64,000 bases of DNA from Notamacropus eugenii (Eukaryota; Chordata; Mammalia; Diprotodontia; Macropodidae): NCBI RefSeq assembly GCF_028372415.1, contig NC_092878.1, positions 5,173,501-5,237,500 on the forward strand. Direction: 5' to 3'. The notes under the pieces are model-generated. The model saw only the letters and a list, made by a program, of their open reading frames with translations. It ran no database searches and was not told the origin of the DNA. Both the position numbers and the translations under genes were made by a program. Below are positions 54,186 through 64,000 of the stretch, in pieces (the first letter of the stretch is position 1; each line of letters begins with the position of its first letter).

Positions 54186-54575
54186 GTAAGTATACAAATG
54201 ATTGCAGATATGTTCATATTGATTGTGGAGGAGAAATTGGTTCTTAAGATTCTAAATACTGACAAAGGTACTTATTCATACCTATTGAAATGACTAATTC
54301 CTGGGTTGATTTCCAGGTACAGTTATACTTCATGATTGAGTGGGAGGGTAAATGTATTTTAAAATATTTTCTTGGAACAGTACAGGTCTGTGAGGTAGAA
54401 GGACAGGGATCCTAGGAAAGTCTGCAAGTGCTGCTTCTGCCACAGTCTTGGACTTGTATATAATTGTATTGTTGGATTTTATTGTATTTCCATAATTGTA
54501 GCTCACATTGTTGTCTGATTTGTTGTCAGTACTAAGGCAAGGGACTTCATTCCTTTCATTAGTTCTTTGTTTTCT

Positions 54576-54583
54576 ATCTAGAT
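54576..54583 (+). repeat. hAT target-site duplication, left (8 bp)
   Basis: ATCTAGAT, matched on the other side of the element by ATCTAGGT at 54775-54782 (7 of 8). Confidence 0.7.
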
Positions 54584-54774
54584 CAGTGGTGTCAAGCAAA
54601 TAGAAGTGGGTGCTACTAATCCATACATAAGGATCCCTACAGGCTGCATATAGACATTGTTTTAAAATGTAATGTTACCTGTGTTTTATTTTTATTTTGT
54701 CAAATATTGTCTACATTTTTATCTGGTTTGGGCCACTCTCAGGAGTGTTGTGGGCCACATGTTGGACACCTCTG
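54584..54774 (+). mobile_element. Non-autonomous hAT-type DNA transposon
   Basis: The 191-bp element begins CAGTGGTGTCAAG and ends TTGGACACCTCTG, near-perfect inverted ends. An 8-bp duplication with one mismatch flanks it, as hAT transposases generate. It is the same family as 21830-22041 and has no coding capacity. Confidence 0.85.
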
Positions 54775-54814
54775 ATCTAGGTCATAACAGGCTCGGGCAG
54801 ATGGCATAGAAGTA

Positions 54815-55990
54815 AGAAAGTGGGGGGAAATGACTCCTGATTGAGGTCTTCATGGCATTTCTGTCTCATGGTTCTTCTACTTCTTTGGCCATTCCTTTTC
54901 TGTCTTCTTTGTTCGATCATCATTCATATTCTCTTCCATCTTTACCCCCTACCCCTTCCCACCATGTTTCATATCCTCCGGATGTCCTCATCTTTCTTCT
55001 TTTTCTTCACTCTCTATGAGCTCATCAAATCCCATGGGCATAACTACCATCTATGTGCAGATGACTCCAAAGTAATATATATTCAGTTGTATTCTTTCTC
55101 TTTCCCTGTTCATCTTCCATCCCTTCAAGCTCTTTAATATTTCTTCTCTTTTACAACCATACTCCTTGAAAATGTCTTCCAGCACTTGGTATGTGCTGGA
55201 CATTTCCAGTTGCATATCCCGTAAGCCTCGCAGACTTCGGCATATTCAGAGTAGACCTCGTTATCTTTCCCCCCAAAGCCTTGCTCTTCCTTCTTGCCAG
55301 AGTTGCTTGGTTTTCTTCTCTCCACTCCATTGGCTACCACCCCAGTTCAAGCCCTCTCACGTGGCCTATGACAGTAGCCTCCTGATGGGTCTTCTGTATT
55401 CATTCCCTCTTTTCTGGCTCAACATTCACACAGCTGCCCGTGATATTCCTAAAGCACTTATTCTCAAGAAACTTTTGTGGTACCCTCTTGCATCTAGGAT
55501 AAAATACACACTCTTCTGTTTAACATTTAAAGCCCTTCAGACAGCCTCCAGCTCCATGTCTAGGCTTCTTGCACATTATACTCCTTCAGGTAGCCTGTTG
55601 TTTAGTTGAACTGACCTACTTCCTGTTTCCTTTACAAGGCATTTCATCTCCCTTTTCTGTGCATTTGCATAGGCTGCCCCCTATGCCTAGAGCATTCTCC
55701 CTCCTTACCTCTTAAAATACTTAAAATACCTCTTAAAATGTTACCTTGCCTCTTAAAATACTTAGCCTCCTTCAACCCTCGCTCAAGTGTACATTGGTGC
55801 ACAAGGCTTTTGCTCTTCCCTCCCCCAAAAATTATTTTTATTTTGTATTTTCTTATCTGTAAGTGTGCTGTTTTCCCCCAATAAAGTATAAGCTCCTGAG
55901 GACAGGGATTCTCATTTTTATGTTTATATTCTCAATGCCTAGCTCAGTTGTTGACACATAGTAGTCTGTCTGACACAAAGAAGGCTGTCT
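54815..55990 (+). pseudogene. L2 LINE ORF2 (RT) and 3' end, sense, decayed
   Basis: Forward frames hold HGHNYHLCADDSKVIYIQLY, a decayed L2 reverse-transcriptase active-site block in which the Tyr of YADD is Cys. Downstream, 'aaaatacacactcttctgtt', 'catttaaagcccttcagaca' and 'ataagctcctgaggacaggg' match the end of ORF2 and the 3' UTR. Frameshifts and stops prevent expression. Confidence 0.8.
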
Positions 55991-56339
55991 TCAAGCAGTG
56001 TTGGGATGGGTGAATGTGGTAATGTAGTTACTTGGAATAGAGAGGAAGTTAAAAGTATTTCTGAGTACTTTTGGGGGGGGGGGGGTCTGTTTATTTTTTC
56101 CCTTGAGGTTGATGTCATGGTAGATGGCTTTGTTAACATTGGCACCAAGGACGTTTTATGGGAGTTCAGCGATCAGGAGCTGAAATACATGCCGGCCACT
56201 GTGTTTAGTGTTGGGGATATGAAGAAAGAAAGAAAGAAGACTTCACGTTATAATAGAGGAGAAAACATAAAATTGCTGTGCACGTTTAAGAAATAGACAT
56301 AGTAGTTTGAAAGTAATTTCAGAGGGCAAGAACTAACCG
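55991..56339. other. Unassigned spacer between two L2 copies
   Basis: About 350 bp with a poly-G run and a GAAAGAAAGAAAG stretch at 56220-56240. No repeat or coding feature is recognised; the 96-codon frame at 56006 has no domain. Confidence 0.4.
56072..56086. repeat. Poly-G run
   Basis: About 13 G in a row in the last visible intron of MYEF2. Confidence 0.85.
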
Positions 56340-58345
56340 TGGAAGAGAGGTAAATAGGAAGCCTCTTGTTGGAGTAGGAAGTCACGTGATCTGCATGATG
56401 GAGAATCAGCAGCGGTGTGAAGAATGGATTGAAGGGATGAAAGAATTGAGGTGGCAAGACCAGTTTGGAGGCCGTTACAGCGATCTAGATGAGCTGGTGA
56501 GAGTTTGAACGAGGATGGCGGCTGTACGGATAGAAAGAAGGAATTGGATACAAGAGATGTTGTAAGACAGCAGGATTTGGCACATAATTTGGTTTGTGGC
56601 ATAAGGGAGAATGAGGAGTTGAGAGAGATGCTGAGGTTATAAACACAAGACATTAAAAGGATGGTGGTGCCTTCAGCAGACAGGGAGAGTGTTGGGGCAG
56701 GAGGAGGGCAAATAATGAGATCATCTTTGGACATTTTAAATTTACATCCATTTGGAAACCAATAAGCAGTTGGTGATACTAGACTTAAGCTTGAGGGAAA
56801 TATTAGGGACATGTACATCTGAGAGTCATTTGCATAGAGATTATATTTAAGATCATGGAATCTTATAACTTATCCAGAAAGAGATTGTAGAAGAAGAGAA
56901 AAAAGGCCCAGGACAGAACCTTAGGGAACACCCACAGTTAGAGATCATAATAAGTAAACAAAGGAGATGAAGAATGGAGAGGTAGGAGGTGAACTGGGAG
57001 AGAGAAGCATCATAACAACTTACTGAGCAAAGTGTATCAAGGACAGAAAAGGTGGTCAGTCATGTCAAAGGCAGGTCAAGAAAGATTAGGATTGAGAAAA
57101 GACCATCAGATTTGATGATTCAGAGATCACTGGCAACTTTGGAGTGAGCAGTTTCAATTGAGTGATAAGTCAAAAACTAGATTGCAAAGAATTGAGTGAG
57201 AGGAGAGGAAATTCAGGCAGCAAATGAAGAAAACTTTTTTAAAAGTTGAAAGAGGAGAGATCTAGAACAATATCTTAAGAACATGGTAGGATTTTTTTTA
57301 TGGTAAGAGTTTTAAAAATATTTTTAAAGATTGGGAGACTTGGACATAAGTGAAGGCAGTAGAGGAGGTTGAAATTTAAGAGGGAAAGGGACTAAGGATG
57401 GAATCTACCAGAGAACATAAAAGAGAGGATAGGATCAGTTGCACATACAGAGAGGATAGTCTTGGCAAGGAGAAGGGACACTGCTTTGTCAGAGACTGGG
57501 GAAAAGAAGCAGAAAGTGGGAGAGAGAATTCAAGCAGTTTTGGGATGAAGACAATAGGAGAAGGAGCCCGTGTTGTCTGACTTTAATTTTTTCATTAAAA
57601 TAATAAACATTGTCCTTAGCAGAGAGAGAAAAGGAGTGGAATTTGGAAGGTGGGAAGGACCTTTCCTCCTTCAGGAGGAAAGAAAAAGCTTGGAATAACT
57701 TCTAGAGGAAGTAACAGAATCAGGGAGAAATAAAAGAATTAAGAAATGGCATGAGATCTGGCAGTTAAGAAATCATTGACAGCTTTGGAGCGTCCGTGCA
57801 GTTTTAGTTGTGGGAGGCTGGAAGCTGCTGGATTGTAAAGGGTTTAGAAGTGAATTGGAGGAGCTGAAGCTCTAATGTAGGTTACTTCGTCTCAAGCAGT
57901 TTAGCAGAGAAGAGAAATACTGGATAGTAGACAGCAGATATGTCACGATCTAGCGAGGATGTTTTTAAGAATTGATCAGAGAGACGTGGGTGTGTTTGTG
58001 GACAGCAGGGAAGGAAGCAGGAGAGAGGGAGAGATTAAAGGTGAGAGAGGGTGGGCCATCTGTTGGATTAGATGGAAGGATATAGGGTCCAAGGTAAACG
58101 GGGAGACTTTGCTTTGGCAAAAAGAGATCCGAAGGGAAGGCTCTGAGTGATTTGAAAAGATGAGAAGAAGGATCTCTCAGTGAATGACTCCAGTTTTTTA
58201 ATGAAGTGTATGAGTCAAAGTCAGAGGGGGCAGGAGGAAATGGGGTAGTGGGAGCGTTGGGGAGAGATGAAAAGGTTTGGATTGAGGAGGATAGTGGATA
58301 GAAGAAGGATGTGTAAAAAGATTGCCTGGCTGCAGATTATGTAAT
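56340..58345 (-). pseudogene. L2 LINE ORF2 (RT), antisense, decayed
   Basis: The minus strand reads YNLYANDSQMYMSLIFPSSL, then CKFKMSKDDLIICPPPAPTL and SAEGTTI, the L2 RT active-site region and following segment (YADDSQIY...KMSKTELIIFPP...GTTI). The catalytic Asp of YADD is Asn. Upstream on that strand, antisense DNA such as 'gtgtcaaaggc'-like and 'aagaccatcagatttgatga' continues toward the RT start. The longest open piece is 56333-56818. Confidence 0.8.
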
Positions 58346-59084
58346 AAGCACAATTACTGTCATATAACATTTGCACTATAACGTTTTACGATGTAATTGT
58401 AAAGAATGACAGTGAGCCAGTGTGAGTCCCTGTGATTTGCATTTATCCACCGTTGTCCTGGATCTACTTTTGAGTCTTACTCTCCCATAATCACCTTGAG
58501 TTTTCAAAGAGTGTAAACACAAGCTTCTTAAGTAGCAAAAAGGGATGATAGAGGAGGCAGGAAAAAGCTGTCTTCACTTTTTATCCTTCCTTTTCTCCAA
58601 GAAGGAAAGCAACACCTTCCAGCAAATATTCTGTATAGACTGCATTTGTACCTAAGATTAGCTTAAATTTATTGCTCCCACTTTCTCCCCACCATGTTTA
58701 AATTTTCTTTTTCTGTTATTTTGGACAGCAAACACAAACCCTGCCATATGTAAAGAACAGAAAAAGGGTTGTATATGAAACCATGAATCTTTGTTTAATA
58801 CATTTTTAAAAGTATGTGGTAAATGTATGTACGTACCTTGGTAGTCTTAACACTTCTTAGTTTCCGGTGCCTCCTTTTGAATTTACCTGTGGTTGTCTTT
58901 TGTGTACTTTTTACACATTTTGTTGACACTCTTCTTTTTTTTGCATCACTTTCACTATTTCTCCTTCTTCTGCCCTTAATAAAAAGTAAGTATAATTACA
59001 ATCTGTACACATTGGAGTATAATTTCTGTCTTTATTATTCTGCTGAAATTGTTCTCTGCAAGTTCATTGATGGCCACTTAATTG

Positions 59085-59780
59085 TGAAATCTAATGACCT
59101 TTTTCTCAGTCTTTATACTCATTAATTTCTTAGTAGCATTTAATGCTGTCAACTCCCCCTCTTCCTGCCTTTTGTCTGAAAACTCATTTTCCATTGGCTT
59201 TATGATACTTGGCCCTCTTTCTGCTTGCTATTTCTCTGTCTCCTTTAAAGAATACCTAAATGTAGACATATCCCTGGAGCTGCTTTTTCTATGTTCTACT
59301 TGGGTAACTTCACCTACTCATGATTCAGTATCCCTTTTATATAAATTAACCCTTCATCTATATCTCTGGCCTTGACCTTTTTTCTGAGCTACAGACCTAT
59401 GGTCTATATTTTGGTATTTCTTGCATTTATCTGTATGTCAGTATTTCCTATTGGTACCTTAACCTCAGAATTTTCCAAATAGAACTCAGCTCCCACATCC
59501 TTTCCCTTAAACGCAGGCCTAAATATGTTCTTCTTGACTTGCCTGTCTCTTTGTAATGGTTTATCATTATTCTAATCACCCAGGTTGTAAACCTTGTGAT
59601 TCTCATTCTTCTTTTGCCTTCACCCTCTATGTCCAATCATTCACCAAGTCCTATCAGTTCTGCCTTTGCAGCGTTTCCCCACCCTGCTTTCTCTCCATTT
59701 CCATTGCCACCATTCTTCAGTATTTATTACTTAAATTGCTACAGTCACCTCCTCACAAATTTCCATGCCTCTCATTTCTC
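59085..59780 (+). repeat. Pyrimidine-rich LINE-like fragment, sense
   Basis: 'cattcaccaagtcctatcag' and 'cctttgcagcgtttccccac' with the frame LVAFNAVNS resemble parts of an L2-type ORF2 or of an old interspersed repeat. Assignment is weak. Confidence 0.4.
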
Positions 59781-59784
59781 AGTC

Positions 59785-61030
59785 AGTCACCTAGCATTTA
59801 TTAAGTCCTGTCATGTGCTTGGCACTGTACGAAATGCTGAGGTCATAAAGAATGGCAACAAAGCAGCACCTGCTCTCAAGGAGCACTCAGTCTTATGGGG
59901 GAGACATGCATACAACTAATACAACTATGTACAAATGAGGAACAAAAATATTTATTTGTGTGTATGTATATCTATGCTTATATATATGTATGCATGCAGA
60001 GAAAGATGAAAAATCGAGGGTGGTCTTAGAAGGAAAATGATACTAAGATTAAGGAGAACTAGGAAAGCTTTCTTGCAGAAGGTAGGACTTTAGATGAAAT
60101 CTGAGGGAAGCCAGGGAAGCTAGGAAGTGATGATGGTGGGAAAGAGTTCCAGGCATGGATGCACATGATAAAATTTGGAATCAAAAGATGGAATGACACT
60201 AGGAAGAGCGAGGAGGAGAATGTCACTGAATCACAGAGTATGTCATGAGGAATAAGGCAAAATCGGACTGCAAGGGTAAGAAAGGGCCAGGTTATAAAGG
60301 ACTTTAAAAGCCAAACGGGATTACATATTTGATCCTGGAATTAATGGGAGCCACTGGAGTTTGTTGAACCAGTGGGATGATACGATCAGACTTGAGTTTA
60401 GGAAGATCAATTTGACAGCTGAATGAAAGATGGCCCTGGGGTCAGGAGAGACTTGAAGCAGAGAATGATCACTAGACTCTCAAATTTATACAGAAGTGAG
60501 ATGATAAGGAAGTGTGCCAAGGTGGTTCTGCCGAGCTTGTACAGAGGAGAGAAGAGGGGCATAGAAGAGAGATGTTTCAAAAGTAGAAATGACAAGACTT
60601 GACACCTCATTAGAATAGGAGGAGAGGGTGCGAGAGAGAGAAGCCAAAGATGACAGCTAGGTTGTAAACCAGAATGACTGGGAAGATAGTGGTACCCTGT
60701 GCAATAATAGGGAAGTTAGGAAGAGGGGATTACTGAGTAGTTGATTAATGAGACAGCAGAGGTTAAAGGAGAAGAAGTCTGCTGGAGAAAATAGGATGAC
60801 ACTGGATTTGCCTTGGTGATAATGTGTGAAGTGGGTAAAGGAGGAGATAGTTGCAGAAGGTAACATGAGTGATATGAGATGAGGAATGGGACAAAAGGGA
60901 ATTCTATGCAAATGGGCCCTTTATTTTTCAGAGAAATATGAGCGTTTTAAACTGAAAGGGGAGGGAAGGCTTTGGGAGTTTTAAGGAGAGATGAAAAGGT
61001 TTGGAAAAGCTACCTTAGTAAGTCACTAGT
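59785..61030 (-). repeat. L2-type LINE, antisense, 3' end to ORF2
   Basis: Starts with the antisense end 'agcatttattaagtcctgtc' and 'gcttggcactgtacgaaatg', then 'gttccaggcatggatgcaca', 'aagggccaggttataaagga', 'atgggagccactggagtttg' and 'aatagggaagttaggaagag'. Order and orientation fit a single old antisense copy, with a TATG/TATA simple repeat near 59955-59995. Confidence 0.7.
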
Positions 61031-61261
61031 GAAATCAGTTAGGGAAGTATAAGAGTATTGCCAGTCCACAGTGAGGGCCTCTTTGAGGTTATGTAACATA
61101 ACTTTGTAGTAAATTCAGTTAGGATAGTTTCATGATTTTCTCCAACTTCATTTAATAAGATGTGAAGGCAGCACAGAGAATAACCCAAAGCTGGAGTTTC
61201 ATAGGGCAAGAACTTCAGTAGCATAAAGGGGCAACGAAGAGAAGAAGCCCGTGTAGCACTG

Positions 61262-61440
61262 TGTGTGGTGTGATCTTTGTTCTCAGAGAGCACTGTGACA
61301 TCAGGAAGATGTTGCCATGACTTGCAGGTGAATTGGGCAGGTGAAAAAGGGAGAGCTGGGCAGTCACCCAGCTTCATTTTCTCTTTCAGAATCATCTGGG
61401 TTCAGTGGCCAGATACAGATCAGGACAGCTGGCCCAGTGT
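61262..61440 (+). repeat. 'gtccttcgttctc' retroelement family, sense
   Basis: 'gtgatctttgttctcagaga', 'atgttgccatgacttgcagg', 'gtgaattgggcaggtg' and 'cagatacagatcaggacagc' match the family 5' part. It lies within antisense L2-like sequence. Confidence 0.7.
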
Positions 61441-62105
61441 AGCACAGAATTCATTTAGCAAAGGTTCAAGATGGAAAAAGGAAGAGAGTGTAGCCAGTGC
61501 AGGGGTGATGACCTGGGAAAGATCTGTGAGGTGAAGGGATTGGAGATTGTGGTGAGAAGAAGAAATAAGGTTGGAGATTGCAAGGCCAAGGAACAAGTAG
61601 AATTACAAGAGGTTATGATCAGATAATGGAACTCAGTTTTAATGAATCTGGATGTGGAACACTTGTGGGTGATGGCAGGATAAAGGGAATGACCATCTCT
61701 GTGTGCAGCTACGGTGAGGCCAAGAAATAGGGTAGGAGAAATCAATAGTTTGTGGAATTGGGTGTTTTAGGGTATTTGAAGGAGTATCCGTGTGTAGGTT
61801 GAAGTCCCTCGGTATGATGATAAGAAGACATTCTTCGTTCTTACTGACAGATTAATTTTTCTAAATCATGGTCCAGTGGGGGTTGGAGGGATGGAAGCAG
61901 AGCGTGCTTACTTGCTCAAAAAACCTTTCAGTGTTTTTTCACTGCCAGTAGTCTAGCAAGTATTTGTTGAGTACCTATCATGGATAGGACAGTATGCTGG
62001 ATATGTAATTTGTAGAAGACAGCATACTGTCCCTTAAGATTTCATAGCCCTGTTCAGGAAATAAAGATACACACAAAGAGAGGTAAGATAGATACCAAAA
62101 AATGT
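61441..62105. other. Intron DNA, partly L2-like antisense
   Basis: Purine-rich sequence such as 'gttggagattgcaaggccaa' may continue the antisense L2 copy. 'tatttgttgagtacctatca' at 61961-61980 looks like another antisense L2 end. No gene is seen. Confidence 0.4.
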
Positions 62106-62109
62106 TTTA

Positions 62110-62325
62110 GATAGTATAGGGAAGTGTGGTTTAGTGGAAAGAATGTAGCTTTGAAATAAAAGGACATGGGTTCGGATTTTGGTTTTGCCTTATCAGTATG
62201 ACTGTGGGCAAATTAATTGGCCTCTAAGGGTCTTTTTTTCCTCAACTGGAAGATGAAGGAGTTAGACTAGACTACCTAAAGGTGGTTCTTTCCAGCTCTA
62301 AATCTATAATCTTATGAAGATAATG
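62110..62325 (+). repeat. MIR/THER-type SINE, sense
   Basis: 'gtgtggtttagtggaaagaa', 'tgactgtgggcaaattaatt' and 'gttctttccagctctaaatc' give a nearly complete sense copy. Confidence 0.75.
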
Positions 62326-62819
62326 TGTAGTACGGACAGTAAGTGGTTGTTTAGGAAGTGTGCTAAGGTGTGATACTAGAGAACTTCATAGAAGAGCTAT
62401 GCCTTGATAGATTTTGGTAGATGTAAAATAGTATAGGCTGGGAAAATAATGTCGTGGTTAGAAAACACAAGTTGTTCCAGGAATAGCAAATATATCAGTA
62501 AAAAGTAAAAGTTTGTATATGGGGGATGGGAATGACAAGAAGTAAGGCTATAAAGCAAATTTGAGAAGGCTTGAATACCTCTTTTAGAGACTTGCCATTC
62601 ATAACACAAGTTACGGGAAATAAAATACAGATTATCATTTGCTGTGTTCTCATCTACTAAAAGTCAACCCTTGTTCAAAAACCTTCATTGGTTACCAGTT
62701 GCCTGCTGAATAAAGTCTGAATTGCTCAGCATAGCATTCAGTGTTCTAACTTTGAAAGATAATGGGCACATGGATGTATAAGTATTGTGATGTTACTAAA
62801 TAATTATAGTCATAGTACT

Positions 62820-63002
62820 ATTGTTGTTAAATCATGTCTGACTCTTCATTACTCTGTGGACCATATCACACCAGTACTGACATGGAGTTTTCTTGGCAAA
62901 GATACTGGAGTGTTTTGCCATTTCCTTTTCCAGTGGATTAAGGCAGACAGAGGTTAAGTGACTTGTTCAGGGTAACACAGCTAGTGAGTGTCAGAGGCCT
63001 CA
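62820..63002 (-). repeat. tRNA-derived CORE-SINE, antisense, partial
   Basis: 'ctattgttgttaaatcatgt', 'tcttggcaaagatactggag' and 'cagggtaacacagctagtga' form the tail half of the SINE, in reverse. The L1 fragment follows directly. Confidence 0.75.
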
Positions 63003-64000
63003 TTTTTTTTTAATTTTAAATTATTTTATTTGTTTTCAGTTTTCTACAATCACTTCCATATATATTAGATTTTTTTCCTCTTCCTCCCCCTTCTTCCCTG
63101 CTCCCTCCCCACTGCCTCCCCGAGGTGGCATGCAATCTTATATAGGTTCTACACATACATTCCTATAAAATACATTTTCACCTTAGTCATGTTACATAGA
63201 AGAATTAAAATGAATGGGAGAAACCATAAAATGGAACACAACACAGCACAAGAGAAAATGATCTGCTTCGTTCTGCAATCCATTTCCATACTTCTTTCTG
63301 TGGCTGTGGAAGGCATTTTGCCTGAAGAGTCCATTGGGAATTTTTTAGGTCCTTGCATTGCTGTCAAGTTCTAAGTCTACAAGAAAAATTCCTCACACAC
63401 TGTGGTTGTTGCTGTGCACAAAGTTCTCCTGGTTCTGCTCCTTTCACTGAGCATCAGTTCATAAAAGTCCTTCCAGGCCTCCCTGAAGTCTTCCAGTTGA
63501 TCATTTCTTATAGCACGCTAGTATTCCATTACATTCATATACCTCAACTTGTTCAGCCATTCCCCAACTGAAGGGCATCCCCTTGATTTCCAGCCACCAC
63601 AAAGAGAGCTGCTATAAACATTTTTATACGTGTGGGACCCTTTCCCATTTTTGTGATCTCTTGGGGATACAGTCCTAGAAGCGGGTATGCACATTTTTGT
63701 AGCCCTTTGGGCATAGTTCCAAACCGCTCTCCAGAATGGTTGGATCAGCTCACAGCTCCATGAACAATGAATTGGTGTTCCAACTCTCCCACATCTTCTA
63801 CAACATTTATCATCTTCCTGTTTTGTCATGTTAGCCAATCTGATAGGTGTGATGTGGCAACTCAGAGTTGTTTTGATTTGCATCTCTCTAATCAATAGTG
63901 ATTTAGAGCATTTTTTTCATATGACTATAGATAGCTTTAATTTCTTCCTCTGACTTGTATTCTTGTACGTTTCACTCATTTTTCTATATATTTTAGAAAT
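63003..64000 (-). mobile_element. L1 LINE 3' part (3' UTR and end of ORF2), antisense, runs off window
   Basis: The element starts with a T-run (its poly-A tail). A C/T-rich block at 63076-63122 follows, which is the G-rich polypurine tract typical of L1 3' UTRs. Then comes the ORF2 C terminus on the minus strand: ITPIRLANMTKQEDDKCCRR, CGRVGTPIHCSWSCELIQPF, CPSVGEWLNKLRYMNVMEY. This includes the CCHC-like Cys/His motif. An in-frame stop replaces the usual residue after MEY. It is the best-preserved LINE in the window. Confidence 0.88.
63375..63895 (-). pseudogene. L1 ORF2p C-terminal domain, with one internal stop
   Basis: From 63895 the minus strand is open for 125 codons through the Cys/His-rich domain (KCCRRCG...HCSWSC) to MEY, then a TAG. 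The frame resumes as RAIRNDQLEDFREAWKDFYE then LMLSERSRTRRTLCTATTTV up to the normal end. In L1 this domain is needed for RNA binding and retrotransposition. The rest of ORF2 lies past the window and cannot be judged. Confidence 0.85.

Noticed and set aside
1..64000. tRNA genes suggested by box A/B-like sequence in SINEs
   Set aside because: These are tRNA-derived SINE heads without a foldable cloverleaf; no independent tRNA gene was seen.

Overview
The window looks like a marsupial chromosome segment. It has long introns, a CpG-island promoter, and a dense mix of repeats of the kind known from marsupials: a HAL1/L1-type element, antisense L1 ORF2 pieces, ancient L2 and L3/CR1 LINEs, tRNA-derived CORE-SINEs, MIR-like SINEs and small hAT DNA transposons. 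I could run no database search, so species and repeat names come from recognising sequence and translated motifs.

One protein-coding gene is supported: MYEF2 (myelin expression factor 2, an hnRNP M paralogue) on the + strand. I placed 17 coding exons between 29430 and 54185. They join in one frame (1,768 nt, 589 complete codons) with GT-AG introns. They encode RRM1, RRM2, a long Gly/Met-rich linker and the first part of RRM3. The end of RRM3 and the stop codon lie beyond the right edge. The most notable element is an 8-nt microexon (37636-37643) that supplies the Gly-Cys-Gly core of the RRM1 RNP1 motif. Skipping it gives an immediate stop codon.

Layout: 1-28.1 kb is repeat-rich DNA upstream of the gene. 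It holds an old L3/CR1 LINE split by a HAL1-like element with a perfect 15-bp target-site duplication, several SINEs, a hAT element, and microsatellites. 27.19-28.04 kb is an almost pure GGA-type polypurine tract. 28.48-32.25 kb is a GC-rich CpG island with the promoter, exon 1 and the start of intron 1. 32.42-33.11 kb is a GC-rich minisatellite that abuts an antisense L1 fragment. 34.8-54.2 kb holds exons 2-17. The rest, to 64 kb, is the start of a last intron of at least 9.8 kb, filled with L2 copies in both orientations and an antisense L1 3' end that runs off the window.

Most other long open frames lie in simple repeats (polypurine, CT, minisatellite) or in the CpG island and are not genes. 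I saw no tRNA, rRNA, CRISPR array or bacterial feature.
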